From the NCBI GenBank assembly GCA_037576195.1, contig CM075103.1, positions 22,940,001 to 23,004,000 on the forward strand: DNA of 64,000 nucleotides. Reading direction: 5' to 3'. The notes below the pieces were generated by a model. It saw only the letters and a program-made list of their open reading frames with translations. It did no database searches and was not told where the DNA came from. This document shows, in pieces, positions 13,952 to 25,928 of this stretch (its first letter is position 1; every line of letters starts with the position of its first letter). The DNA comes from Phytoseiulus persimilis. Lineage: Eukaryota > Arthropoda > Arachnida > Mesostigmata > Phytoseiidae. The translations under genes were made by a program, and so were the position numbers.

Positions 13952-15674
13952 TTCCAACTCTCGGAGTCTTCTCTCTCTTCAGTTTCTTGATTTGATCCCC
14001 TTTTTATGAGCTAACTCGTCACTTGATGAACGCCTTTTGTGTATGAAGAAAGTCGAAGGATATCAGCAGCCGACGAAGTTCGGCATCTGTGAGTTTTACG
14101 CCTTTGAAGCTCTTTTTAGCGATTCAACTGTCGGAGGCAGTCGTCGACCTTCAGCTCCACGAGGAACATAAATCATCAAACGACCGCTCGGCCAATCGTT
14201 GCTCAGAGTCCCCTGCAACTTAACAAGAAAGGTCCTCAACCCGCGGAGTGCGACTTGCGAAGGCGAAAATGATTACGAAAGATTGTGAAAAGAAAGGAGA
14301 CAAAGAAGGGAGGAAGATGGCGCAAGCATTCATGCAGGCAGGCTGTCGTCGATATAAAACCCTCCACCTGGAGGGAAGAACCGTTAACCCTTGAAAGATG
14401 AGGAATTCTCTTAAAACAGTCGACACCAAAGACCTCCTGTCAACTCGGTCGAGGCGACTTCGTTGTCACCTCAGCGGCCATAGCGGCCGGAGATCTTAGC
14501 GGATTTTTCTGCGTTTCCAGATGTCGTAAAGCTTTCCTTTACGAGCAGCGAAGCCTCCTAATTTTATGGGCATCTTGTTTTTACTGCAATGTCTTGCAGC
14601 AGGAAGGCTGCTTGGATCACTGGCCGCCGCTGTCGCCGGTGGTGGAGTCCTGCGTGATCTCTTGATCTGATGATTGCATTAAAGTTGGTTTTAAAGCCAC
14701 TCACCGGCACGAAACACTAGATATGCAAGGAGTAATCCGTACTATAAACAGAAAAAGTTGTAAACGCTCCGTGTGAACCATCTCCACACAAAGCGGCGTC
14801 TTGAAGTGTGGCCTTTAAAGAGTTTGTCTCCTCTAAACAAACACCGCCACCGGAGCTTCCAGGGGACCCCGTAGCTCGACACACCGTTTGAGTCTTCGTT
14901 GCGTAGTTCTCCCGCTCTTATCTCACTTTGATACAACTGGATTCTCATGAAATTCCGAACATCCTTGGGATCATAGGGGATTCCCATGAGACATCACCTC
15001 CCACGTCTAAATCTGAATCGCACACGCCATGAGTTGTCGCCTCCGTTCGGGCATGTGCCGCTCATGGCACGATGGGCTCCCGAGTTTCCAGAATTCACCT
15101 GAAGTGTCGGCGGTGATCGAGCGACTGTGGAAGATCATCGCGACCCGGTGGAACTTCCCGCCGAGGGAACGAGACCTCCGGGAACAGTCGAGTCTGAGTC
15201 AGCGATTGAAGAACCCTCGGAGTTTGCGCCATCGTAAAACACAGAGCGTCGGCTACAAAGTATCCGAAGACTTCTTCGTTATCAGTCTAAACGACTGCAG
15301 GACCGATGAGGCGACATAGCTGGAAGAATTAAGCCGGGAAGCGTCGCTTGAACCAAGACAGACCACGGAGGACAGAATGACCGAAGTTAACCTTGAATGA
15401 GAGCTGCTCGTTAAAAGGCGACCAGGCCGACGCAGCGTCTATTAAAACGCTTTGAGCTGGCTGACGAGCGGCTTCATTAACTCAGGATTCAATCAAGCTT
15501 TTAAAACACCCCCTCGCCGTCCTTCCGGCCCCTCTGGCTCCTTTGCGTACCCTCTCGTCAAGTTTTGAAAGGGTTTCAACACAGAGTTTTACACGCGCCT
15601 GTGGTGAAAGCCAATTTTATTTATTGACCAACGAAAACTTTCACCTTGAAGCCTTGGCTACAGCAGCGATGCAT

Positions 15675-15702
15675 CCCCCCCCCTCCGCCGCCTCCTCCTC
15701 CA
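15675..15702 (+). repeat. Poly-C run followed by CCG/CCT repeats
   Basis: Nine consecutive C residues (15675-15683) pass into CCG and CCT units. This makes a polyproline-like chance frame on the plus strand. Confidence 0.65.
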
Positions 15703-16457
15703 GGTTCCTCAGCTGGTGCTGGCCATCGACGAAAGTTCACCTCGTCCCGTCGCCTTCTATCGTTCACCGATCTTCCAAGTGGACAGGGTGTGTGTGCAAT
15801 TTATGCTCAAGAGGGAAGCGTCGAGGGAGCCATCCGAGGGATAAACACAATGCAAACAGTGCTCAAATTCACGAATCTCTCTGTCTCTTCTGCAACTCTG
15901 AATGCATAGTATATTTTTTCGCTCCGCATTAAAATGTCGTCTAAAAAGCCACTCCAAACCCAGACACTTCTCGCCATTCCCGCCATCCCTCCGTTGACTG
16001 ACGCGCAGTTTGCTGGTGGGTGTCATCTTCCTATTCTCCTAACTTCACACCTATAGGGTTTTGCTCAGCTGCCCGCTAGTGGAGCTGCACTTTCAAAATC
16101 TGAAACTCCAAGATGGATGAATGACATCGGCTCTCTCCAGACAACGCGAACGGATAAGACACACAAATAGTCCCTTGCGCGAGCCCTTGGGACCAGCAAC
16201 GCAGTCCGCCCGACCGCGAAAGCCGGCGCCCATTGAAATGAAGTGTCGCTTCGAAGAAGGGAAAAATAGATCCAAAGGGGACTGCGGATCTGGATTTCAA
16301 TCCTGGAACAATTTGCTCCCTTCATGTGGAGTAACGGAACTCTTTCTCGATTTCTGCAAGTGCCGCCAAGGTATCACTGAATTCCCGCAAAACAGAGCTA
16401 CCCTCGCAGAGGTTTCTCCTGTCCATTGCGCAGTGGAGTATCACGAGATGGCATCGT

Positions 16458-16520
16458 GAAACGGGTTCGAAAGGGACCTCTTGGGGGCTGTCCTCCCGTT
16501 TCCTCGAACCCGTTTCCTCG
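16458..16520. repeat. 13-bp inverted repeat overlapping a 12-bp direct repeat
   Basis: GAAACGGGTTCGA (16458-16470) is the exact reverse complement of 16504-16516, with a 33-base spacer. The right arm overlaps the second copy of a direct repeat, CCCGTTTCCTCG, at 16495-16506 and 16509-16520. The arrangement looks like a local duplication/inversion event. No gene is associated with it. Confidence 0.75.
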
Positions 16521-17035
16521 CTACCGTTTACCCGACTGGAAGCCCTCTCCTGATTCCGAGACCCTCCGAGTGGATGAGGTCTCTATGCAGAGCGCGGAGT
16601 CCAAGGAAGTGGACTTCAAGGGAAGCAAATCATGTTTAGGGATTTAGCCGGTGCAATCTGATGGTGCACGAATCCTTAATTTGGAATCAATCATCCTAGA
16701 TTAGCTCAATATCACAAAAACTTACATGTAAGTTATTGACTTATGTATCTCATATATCTTGAGATCCTGTTTTCCAAGCTCGGCGACATTTCTCGCCACT
16801 CTAAAGAAGGGATTATGTATCCCCCTCTCACGAATTGTGATTTCGGATCACTACATTCGTTCTGAACTCACGAACTTTCGTCGTGGAAGAATGTTCCAAC
16901 AGATTGGAGCCGGAATTAGAGAGCCGAACTCAATCACTCGCATTCTCTGCGAAACCAGGGAAAATTGACAAAGGAATTTGACATGGAATGGACATGGAGG
17001 TCTGAGGCTGCTGATCTGCTGCCACAGAGAGGTGG

Positions 17036-17309
17036 TCAGGACTGAGTGTGGTCTTCGATAATGCAAGAGGGAACCATTGTGAAGGAAACTGTCGGCGCTT
17101 CTGAGCTCATAGTCATCGGAGAAGGTGAGAGACTCTCGTGCTCATGGGGAAAGGCACCTCGCGGGGCCACGCGGAAATTTTTAAGGGTTTCCGCAAGGCT
17201 CTTCCTATACCGAGTCTCCATGCCAGGCAGGGCCCATTGTCGGGGCTTGATACCCGTTTCCTCCAGGTATGTTCCTATAGCCCGGGCATTTTTGAGATCA
17301 CCGGAATGA
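17036..17309 (-). other. Unassigned minus-strand open frame abutting the LINE
   Basis: On the minus strand a frame is open for about 90 codons from roughly 17309 down to a TGA at 17036. It has a balanced composition (for example LKNARAIGTYLEETGIKPRQ, then LPGMETRYRKSLAETLKNF), unlike the arginine/serine-rich chance frames elsewhere. Upstream on the minus strand it runs only into antisense LINE sequence, so its natural start is not visible. In the joined empty site a TAG falls just upstream in this frame. I recognise no family. It may be a remnant of an older mobile-element protein or of a host gene, or simply chance. Confidence 0.22.
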
Positions 17310-17316
17310 TGAGTGC
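17310..17316. repeat. Putative left target-site duplication of the LINE
   Basis: TGAGTGC lies directly before the first codons that resemble reverse transcriptase. The same seven bases follow the A/T-rich tail at 18171-18177. Seven bases is short for LINE duplications, which are commonly about 5-20 bp, and I searched for it with the boundary loosely fixed, so a chance match is possible. Confidence 0.5.
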
Positions 17317-18146
17317 ACCTCTGACTGGTACCCTGCTCCTTCAGGAGTGCCCCAGGGTTCAGTTGTCGGTCCACTTTTATTTCTTTTGTATACTACGGAC
17401 CTCCAATTCGAGATTCCCGCTGGTGTTTCTCATCGGACCTACGCCGACGATACTAGGATCTTTGCTGATGTATCTCAACCCCACGGCCGCACCGCCCTCC
17501 AGCAAACCCTTCGTAATATTGAGGATTGGGCTGACCGTTGAAAACAACATACTTCCACCTCAAAATCTGCAACCCTCCATGTACCTCATACAGACTCATT
17601 CGAGTACGTTCTTTGTGGGAAAAGATTCCCGAATCCGATCATGTCAAAGATCTCGGAGTTCTCCCTTCCTCTGATCTCAACCCTGAGGGCCATCTTAAAG
17701 ATGCCCTTATGCGTGCCGGCCGCACTGCCAATTTTGTTGTCCGTACGTTCGAGTGTAAACTCCCTGGAGTATATATCAGAGCCTATAATGTGCTCATACT
17801 GCCTTCTCTTCTGTATGGTTCGGAAGTCTGGAGACCCTGGCTTGCCAAACATCGCCGTGCCCTCGAGAACTTTCAGAAGAGTTTCATCCGTAGAGTGGCG
17901 CACAGATGTAGTGTTGATTCCCACTGCCTTCGTCTGCCGCCGATCTCGGATTCACTCGATCTCAAGGATCGCAGGTTGTTCGCTCAATTCAGATGCAACT
18001 CTGACTTCATGAAATTCTTTCTAACGCGTCACACCCAAACGCGCTCTGAGTTTCAGTATGTTATACCACTCACAAGGAGCAATATTGTCTACCATAGCTT
18101 CCGGTGGCGAGTATCTTATCTGCTCAACAACTCTGTCATGGGATGA
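17317..18146 (+). pseudogene. Reverse transcriptase fragment, broken by one stop and one frameshift
   Basis: The first frame runs from 17317 and reads SDWYPAPSGVPQGSVVGPLL, then LYTTDL. The catalytic YADD lies at about 17440-17451. The frame meets TGA at 17539-17541, where related proteins usually have tryptophan after the WADR segment (one-base nonsense change). Similarity resumes past the stop in the same frame up to the AAAA run at 17620-17623. There it moves to another frame, consistent with loss of one A, and continues through SDHVKDLGVLPSSDL, an RAGRTANFVVRTFECKLPGV segment, YNVLILPSLLYGSEVWRPWL and a C-terminal arginine-rich tail to TGA at 18144. About 275 codons remain of a protein that is normally about 800-1000 residues. 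It cannot make an active enzyme. Confidence 0.88.
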
Positions 18147-18171
18147 GATCGTGTCCGTCCTAAAATAAATT
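17317..18171 (+). mobile_element. 5'-truncated non-LTR retrotransposon (LINE) remnant
   Basis: Seen: about 855 bp encoding the second half of a LINE reverse transcriptase. The order is a GVPQGS box, a PLLFLLY hydrophobic stretch, the YADD catalytic box, a WADR segment, a VKDLGV motif, an LLYGSEVW segment and a conserved-looking C-terminal tail. It stops at a TGA at 18144-18146 and is followed by a short A/T-rich tail (taaaataaat) ending at 18171. Known: this order is typical of Jockey/CR1-type LINEs, which insert by target-primed reverse transcription and are often truncated at the 5' end. The endonuclease, the front half of the RT and any ORF1 are absent. TGAGTGC occurs immediately before and after, consistent with a short target-site duplication. 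Inference: a dead, old insertion. The exact clade cannot be assigned from this fragment. Confidence 0.9.
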
Positions 18172-18177
18172 GAGTGC
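18171..18177. repeat. Putative right target-site duplication of the LINE
   Basis: This is the second TGAGTGC, directly after the taaaataaat tail of the LINE. It matches 17310-17316 over seven bases and diverges beyond that. Confidence 0.5.
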
Positions 18178-18876
18178 TCTACAAAACTCATGAGGTTTGC
18201 AGAGGAATCGGAGACCAATCAAGTTTCGCTATCACACTACCTTAAAAACGTGGCGTCCCTGAAAACACCTGCGTGACCTCGGGTCACTGGTCGAGACCTG
18301 ATATGAATCCTCATACGCACGTGCAATAATTTAACGAGCATAATTGTGCGGAATCATAATGAACCTTTCACCGCGGAATGTAACTTGCCAAGTTCCAGCA
18401 CCGTAATCTCTGAAGCCGAGCCTTAGCGTCTATGATCGGCCGACTTCGCATTTACTCCCACAGCGTAATTCGTCCCGACTCCGCGCTCTACATAGAAGCC
18501 TCATCCACTCGGAGGGTCTTGGAATCGGGAGAGGGTTTCTGGTCGGGGAAATGGGTTCAGGGAAACGGGCGTCTACACTTTGGGGCAGACTGTTGGGGGC
18601 GGAAGTTCTCGGGCGAATATTTTCCTGTATGCGGGTCAAGAGGGGAAGCCCCGACACCGGCGGGAGTACCGGCCAGAAAACTACAACCGGCGTATGCAAG
18701 GCTCATGAATTACAACTGGATCAGGATTTGATTTCCATGCGGAACTCATCCGCCGTCGTCGTACACCACGTCATGGCGCCGCAGTCGCACACCGGCTCCA
18801 CCGGCACCAAATAAGAGAGGTCGATTGATTACGACTGCAACGTATCGGGAACGGAAATCGGTTGTGGATCAACTCC

Positions 18877-18895
18877 GCTCTCGAATCCCGAGAGC
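18877..18895. repeat. 7-bp hairpin GCTCTCG/CGAGAGC
   Basis: The arms at 18877-18883 and 18889-18895 pair perfectly around AATCC. The loop region resembles a tRNA T-arm at first sight, but no acceptor, D or anticodon arm surrounds it. Confidence 0.5.
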
Positions 18896-20714
18896 CGTCG
18901 CAGACTCCCTGCAGTCAACCCGGAGTGGGTCTCTGACAGCGGTCGTCAGTGGGTCAAACCCTCGCCGCGCAGAGATTGAAGTGTAGTGAAGTAGTGAAGC
19001 CGAGTTTTAAAGCAGGAAACAGGGGGGCGTAGCTCACCGGTTGATTCAGATGACGATGTTGGCGGAATCACCTTAACTCATTAAACTTTGGTCCACTGAC
19101 CCCGCTGAATGAGAGCGTGCGCGAGTGCGTGCGTGCGTCGGTGTTTATGTGGGATATATTCTCGGTGATTCGGCCGTAAATCTTCATCGTCCTCGTACGC
19201 TGAGAATTGAGAAAACTTTAATTCGTCGACTCGAGTTGAAGTCACCGCTTCTCGAAAATAAACAGAGAGCCTGCATGACTTCATTCATGTAGTTTGACAG
19301 GTTTATTCGGACAGGCACGACAACAACTGCGAGCACCACGGCGACTGAGACATCCACCAACAGCAGCGGCGGAAGGCCCTCGTAAACGACGAGGTTGTGG
19401 TGAGCCATGCTGTTTTATGGCGATTTTTATGCTTTGTAAATATCTCGGCATAAGTCTGCGGTGTCCAACTGACTGCCGCACAGCCGATTTTGGCTGCCTC
19501 AGTGTTTTCGAGCGTTGCTGCTGTGCGCTCGCGATGACTCCACCGGTTCTTCCTTGTGACTCGCTCTCCGTCTCTTCGGCGGCGACTTTTGGGGCTTTTA
19601 GGCCGCTACTTCGATCTGTGTGCGTGATGTTTACAAAATGCGCTATCTTCCGCTGTCATAAATTCATCTACGATCGTGTCAAAGACCAGCCACCAGATCC
19701 ACCCCCGCAACCGACACAGCTGCTATCGCATGCCCTTTGAAATTCCCCGCCCACACTTCCCACCTTCCCCCAGATCAGCCCTGTTTCTCGATTTTTTTTT
19801 CCATCACCTCAAATTCTCACTCCTGTATCCCCCCTCTCTGTGGCACCGTTTCCTCACCTAAGCTTTCGCCAAAATCTTGGACTCACGCCTCACACCCGAG
19901 ATGCTCCTCGCGCTCAGGACTCCTTGGGTCAGGAGGGAGCTCCTTCGCGACAGTCTGCTCTCGTCCAGTTCTCGACACCACACTCTCGCGCGTCTGTCTA
20001 CAACGGGCTTCTAGTCCATGACGCAGCCGTCGGGCTTCGTCGGCCTCTGGTGCAGATCCGGTAACCGCCCGTCCCGGCTCCCCTCGCGGTATCCTTCCAT
20101 AAAGACCATTGTTTCCATTTCAGAGACAACACAGCCTCGATTATTCCAACTTCCGACTATTCCAACCGTTCCCCGCATCGATCCGTTCGTCCGGCGAGAG
20201 GGTCGGAGGGGGCGGTCTGCCCTGGGAATCGAGACCTTGGGCCGGTGGCTGAGGCGGCGTTTGGATCGCAGAGGGCTTTGACAGGTCTTCCTGGAATCCG
20301 GGGATGGCATCCCCCAGCTCATTCATCGCGCCCGAACCTTCTCGGGGCCCTGAAGTTGGTTTGAATGCCCGCTAACGGACCCGGAAACGGATCCGTACGG
20401 GTCAGAGTGACTCGCCGACGCATGGACGAGTTTCAGGAGCTTGGAGTATTTGGTGTTTGCAGAAGTTCTCAGCGCTAAACTTCGACAGTTCATATCTCCG
20501 CTCCAAGGAGGCGCAGAGGGATGATGAGACGCTCAAAATACGCGGAATCCAGTCTACTTCCAGATTCGTGTTGATCCAACACCGACGATTCTATTCGGGT
20601 CGCGAGCTCGTCGAACCGTAGGGTGTTCTAAAATAAAACTCGAGCAATATCGACCCTAGAAGATCTGATTTTTCAGCAATTTTTCAGTGATTTCTATTTG
20701 CTGACTGACTGCTG

Positions 20715-20744
20715 CGTGTGTGGGTGAAATGTCACCCACACACG
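20715..20744. repeat. Perfect 13-bp inverted repeat with 4-base loop
   Basis: The left arm CGTGTGTGGGTGA (20715-20727) and right arm TCACCCACACACG (20732-20744) pair perfectly around the loop AATG. A short CTGACTGACTG tract precedes it. No protein, terminator or transposon end is evident beside it. The arms are GT/AC-rich, so the hairpin could have arisen from a GT tract. Confidence 0.85.
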
Positions 20745-23501
20745 ATCCATCGTGGTTCGCGTTGCTGGAAGTGACCCTGAGATTTGAAGTCAACGAAAAA
20801 GCTGTTTCTCTCCCGTTCCTAGCGTCGCTTCTCGTAGTCTGGACATTTGAGAACGTAAAACATTGTTAGAAAGCCAGCAAGACTCTCTGACGGAGCGATC
20901 GAACTCATCGTCCCAGAGGGAAGACATGCTGATCAGTGATCACTCTGTGTTGAGCTGACATTTTCTGAGAGGCTTCTGAGCGTTTCCAGAGGAGTCACAG
21001 CTCATACCATCTATGAGACCGTTAAATGGGCGAAAAAGATCATCAAGGAATTACGGGAAAATGTGATCTTCTGGGACCGATATCGTCGCTTCGCAGCGGC
21101 CGAATAGCTTTTTTTTTAAACAGCCTTATCTCCTCAGGAAACAGGTGATCATAATCTTAGTTTCGCAGGAGTCGCAAAATCGCGATTCATCGATTTCCGC
21201 CAATCTCAGAAATACCGTCGGCAGGCCGTTCGTTTGATCAACACGAACTTCTGACCGAATTCCGCGCAGTCTGAGTATCTTATCAACTCTCTGCGCCTCC
21301 TTGAAGCGGAGTTACGAGCCGTCGAAGTTGAGCGCTCAGAACTTTTGTAAGCAACCAATACTTCGTTTGGCAGAGGATTCGCCATGCAATCAGGGAGAAT
21401 TCACTGAACGTACATCGAAGTCGGAAAAAGTGGTGTTGATCATCAGCCGACTCGATCAGACCATAAGAAATGTGAGTCCTACGGTTTCGGGCGGGCAGTC
21501 CCGCATACTGCTATGGACTCCAAAGTTCCGTCTAAAAATGCATTGTTGATTGGCTCGAATCGTAAAGTGATCGAAGTCCAAAGTGAGTAGTCCACATCAC
21601 AGAACATCAGTGACCATCATGGATAAATTCATCTTTTCGTGCGAGGGAATTTCCTGCATATGACTATGAACTGCGCTCACGCGAAATGTTCCCATTCAGT
21701 CAGGGGTCGGATTCGTGATGAATGGTATCTATCTCTGTTCATGAGATTGAGGTTCCGCTCCGGGATCACAGAGCGTCGCCATGCTATTGATTGTCCGAAG
21801 GGGTTCCTATTCTAGCTCAGAAACAACGCCACATGGAACGGAGGAGCCATCTGGGCAACGATGGGATGAGTTCCGACCCTGAGGAAAGGGGGAGGGTTTG
21901 GCGAAGGAAGCTGGTCGCGCTCGAAGACTCTCCTGTTGATGAACGACTCATCCACGGGGAGTGTGGAAGGGCCCTCCGGTCGTGCCGCGGAGCAGATCGC
22001 AGAACGTCGACGCTAGTTAGATTATTCAGCCGCGGGCGCCGGCCTCTAAGTTTTACTCCACGCACCAGAATCTTCCTTTGCTGCAGGCGCAAAGTTTTTC
22101 CGTTGATTCACGGTTGTTTCATGCTGACGGAACTTCCCGCATTTCGCGTGGTCCCGAGCTTCCATCTTGTGTTCCGCGTGCTTCTCCTCAATCCGCCATA
22201 TCTCTCATCCGCCGTCCAGTTCACGTTTCCTCCTCTCTCTCTCTCTTCCTGGCTCACTCCCAACTATACCATTGAATTGCGCTTTCTTTCCTGTCTGAAT
22301 AGCCCCCGGCTCTTATGCTGACCATTCGAAGAAGCCCCACAACGCAGCACGGTCAGTAGCTTTTCAATGACAACACGAAGAATGTCGTGCGCCTGAATGC
22401 TTGTTGAGGTTCCAGCAATCGATTACTCGGTGCTACTGCCATTACAGATGCCACGGCTGCTGACGAGCGCCCTGGTTCTGAAAGCTGAGCATCATAGATA
22501 TCAATAAAACCAAAAGTCATTACGGTGGAGGCAGATGTTGGGACCGAAACCTCGGCGAAACCTCACAGGTGCGTTCGCATCGGACTCTTCGCTCCCGTTC
22601 ACGTTGTTCCTCTCCTGGTATACGTTACCGCGTTCACGGCACGCCCACGCTATCAGCTGCTCCGATCGATATCGCATGACGTGTGCTTGTAAATCACGCG
22701 CGCACGGTACATGGAAATCGTGTCGGTTAACAAACTACATACAACTCTAGGACGGCATGGCTCAACGGGATTATGAGACCCGTTCCGATCGCTGTTGGCG
22801 CTTGCGTTTTCACTCGCGTCGCGGCAGAGCTTCCGGCGAGTCCGAGAAGAAGCTCATCTCAACCTGGAAGTGCAGAGGCGGGAAATCTAGAGGCTCTGTT
22901 CGAACTCCGGGGAGAGTCGGGTAACCGTACTCGACTCCGGAAGCGTCGCATAAGAGTTTGCGGAGCCTCGGTTGTTCATTCCGTGGCTCGACTCGGAGTC
23001 GAGTTCGGGAATGACGCAGTTTCGAAAAAGTTCACGAAGCCCCGCGAGTGGAGGAGGGCGAGGTCAGCGAGCGGACAGTGACCAAATCGACGAAATTACT
23101 TTTCCCCTCGGTCAAAGCGCTCTGCGGCTGCATCGGGCAAGTTTTTCATTTCGCGAAACGACCCTAAAAAAACTGGAAGCCATTGAAACGCTTTGCTTCG
23201 TAATCGATTTGCGAGACCCTGCCCGATGACGCCCCAGAGCCCAGCTTGCGACACCTTGTTGACGGAATCCCTCGATTTCGGCTCGAAGGCAAGAATACCT
23301 CTCCGCGCTGGTCGGGCGCGTTCCGGGCCAGGGTTCCCCTCCCCCGACCGAATCACTCACCCACTCGCTCGGGCACCCAGAGCAGTCACTCAACCCTGGA
23401 TATTTCTGGCGCGCCGCTGCCGTTTCCGAAGGAGACAGTATGATGAAGAGTTGACCTTGACAGATGACTGAGGAAATGATTGCCGATTGACTTTATCGCC
23501 A

Positions 23502-23515
23502 CCGCCGCCGCCGCC
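23502..23515 (+). repeat. (CCG)n tract
   Basis: Four CCG units plus CC. It lies about 150 bases before the GGCT/ACTG tetranucleotide tract at 23661. Confidence 0.65.
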
Positions 23516-23660
23516 ATCTGAGTCGGAGCTTTCTCTTGAGGGGAATTGAGCCATGAGCAGGAGAATCGGAGGCCACAGCGACCAATTGAAGCATCGAACA
23601 CCCACCCGTACGCGCATCGAAGCGAGAACGACAGCGAGACGTCATTCACAGACCACTGGA

Positions 23661-23693
23661 GGCTGGCTGGCTGACTGGTTGCTTGGATGGTTG
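23661..23693 (+). repeat. Degenerate GGCT/GACT/GGTT tetranucleotide tract
   Basis: Three GGCT units decay into four-base-phased variants (GACT, GGTT, GGAT, GGTT). TTTATGGCG follows at 23715-23723. It belongs to the recurring tetranucleotide class of this window. Confidence 0.6.
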
Positions 23694-25917
23694 AATCTCT
23701 TATAAGTTTATTGCTTTATGGCGTCTGACTATGTCCGACTTGTGAGGACTAATTGTGAGCGACAGCCGAAAAGGTTTTTGCTTCTTCAGATCGACCCACC
23801 GGTCCGGTTCTCTCCCACCCTTCCACGGATCCGACATCGTAGGAACACGCTACGCGAGCGATGTGTGCTTATTAAGAGCAGTTAATTTTTTTGACTCCCC
23901 GTGACTAGGTCCATACGCAGCTCGCTTCCGCGCGTTTATTGAGTCTGCACAAAGCTGGCAGGCGGCGACGAATACCAGCGGCTCCGAACGGACGATCCGC
24001 AGACTCACCTGCGACGGAGCAACGAAAAACGATCTTATTCGAAACCGACTCCGTTCTGAAGACTGCCGATCGTCATCATGCGGAGAAAGCGCGTCCACGA
24101 CCTCATCTGGAAATGGATTGAGAACAGCGACGTCAGATAACCACTCGAATCTCTTGAGAAACGATCGCGGGACAGGATCCTGACCGCTCATCATGCTCCG
24201 GGCTAGACAACTTCCCCTCCCGTGTGCCTGCTCTCGAGATCGAAGGGGAACTCGACTCAGTAACCGGCTCCAATTTTCACATGGTGACCACGACCTTGAC
24301 CAGCTCTTGAGGAAGATGAAGAGTCACGAAATCCGTTCCCAGGATCGATATCTTGATCTGAGTGGGCAACGGCTAATCCGACGAGATTGTCGGAGGTAGC
24401 GCTCACGCATCCGACCACCCCGTTTGGTGCTACCGCAGCGAAGCTTTGTTTATCTTGCTCAGTTCGAGGATGCATCGAGTAGTTTGGCGAGTGAAAGTGT
24501 GAGAATCAACGCTCTAATGAGCAGAACTCGATAAGCAAAGCTCATTTGCGGTGATTGTTCGGTTCGTGTTACGAATTTTCCGGGATCACTTCCGTGGGAA
24601 CTCCTGCGAAGCCGACGGTCCTCGCGAGATTCCAACCCTCGCCGCACCTGCGGACGAGCCAACACTGAATTCTAAGTAGCATCGACGTGGACGGTCATGA
24701 ACATTGATTGAACACCTACCGAGCTCGGCCGCTATCCGCAGCAAATGCACGATCGGAGGACAGTCCGATAGACAGATCGAACGCACGCTAGAGGATCGCG
24801 AGCCGGTGAGCTGTACGTGAGCTCATACGGGTCTCCATATGCGTTTCCCCAGATGCGAGTAAGTTGATTTCGCATACACCAGCACCATCCAGATTCATCG
24901 AACAGCACACACCCCACAAGGTGCGTGGTACCATGTCGGCGGTCAAGCGACGATCAATCTTCGGCGAGTGGTCATGCTGGTCAGTGTTGGTGTTTCTTGA
25001 TTAATTGAAGGATGATCGATGATGATCAACGTCCTGAGCTTGAGGTGAAGGACTCGGTGTTGCTGCTGCGGATCGAAGTGGTCGCCGACGTGCTGTTGGA
25101 GCACTTGAAAAAAGGGGTTCCTCCCTCGCCAAGGCTCTGGGAGGAGAGGAGTCCATGGATTGGGAATCAGCAGGTGTCTGAAGACTCCGGGAAAGATATG
25201 CCAAAACGAGGGGAGTGATATCCACAGGGTAAAAGATACGCTCCGCTGAAGAAGAACGCATGCAAGTGGAACCCTCCTGTCACACAGGGATAGCCGAGCA
25301 ACCAGCCTACGCACGAAAAAAACTTCAGACTTGACAAGCCTGGCTCGGGATGGTGCACGCTTACCTCTGTCGAGCCCGCTCGGTCTACAGTCTTCCTCAT
25401 TTAGTTCACATTGGCATTGTGCACAGAGCCACGCATGGCTGAACAAACCTGCGCAGAAACCAACAGATGCAAGCCCGCGGGTCGTTAGGATGAGCGAGTT
25501 TCCAATGTCATGGCGCCGGGTTAGTTCCGTCATGTTCGAACATTGTTTGAACTCTCGAGATTCGCGCTGGGGTCTACGAGTTGCAAACCTTCTCCTCATT
25601 CGGCCGTTATTCATTAAACTCTATACTCCGACTGACAGGTCTGTTCCGTATTTCTCGACAAGGGTTTCCCCCGAAGTTCGTGGCGCGATGAGAAATCATG
25701 GCGAGGGGAGTAGAGGGCGAGCGGGCTAGGTCCTGGCACTCATCAGGAAAACTCCGCTGCTGGACGCCCCCATGTGCTAATACAGGACTCATCGGGGCCT
25801 TCAAGTTGCGACATAAAATCACTGAATTCGAAGCACTACCTGCAGGCTCGTCCTATTAAATGCAAGCCTGCGCGTGCAGGCACTCGTCCCATTCCAGTGG
25901 CGTCGCGTGAACCTGTT

Positions 25918-25928
25918 TATATATATAT
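25918..25928. repeat. (TA)n microsatellite
   Basis: TATATATATAT, flanked by GC-rich CpG-containing DNA on the left. Confidence 0.6.

Larger units (their letters stand above)
7701..14720. other. No gene supported; carries four POU octamers and repeat-rich islands
   Basis: The stretch holds octamers at 7758, 10624, 12126 and 13932 and trinucleotide and tetranucleotide tracts at 8178 and 9556. Its islands (about 8.0-8.3, 9.5-11.1 and 11.9-13.2 kb) are unusually poor in stop codons. Long frames such as 10231-10890 (+) and 8526-9538 (-, two frames overlapping by ATGA) fall here. They are arginine- or serine-rich, without domains, and I treat them as chance or composition effects. Confidence 0.5.
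14721..17035. other. No gene supported
   Basis: The stretch holds the poly-C/CCG tract at 15675 and the inverted/direct repeat cluster at 16458-16520. Nothing else is recognisable. The low-complexity, AT-richer interval at about 16650-16760 precedes the minus-strand frame that abuts the LINE. Confidence 0.6.
18178..22770. other. No gene supported
   Basis: The stretch holds hairpins at 18877 and 20715. An island at about 19.0-19.8 kb contains TTTATGGC (19414-19421), and another island lies at about 22.0-22.7 kb. A T9 run lies at 21109-21117. No LINE sequence is recognised beyond the right target-site duplication. Confidence 0.6.

Noticed and set aside
18870-18900. tRNA T-arm-like hairpin
   Set aside because: No other tRNA arms flank it. 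Other GTTCGAA-like words (for example near 22880, 30088 and 49463) also lack a proper stem.
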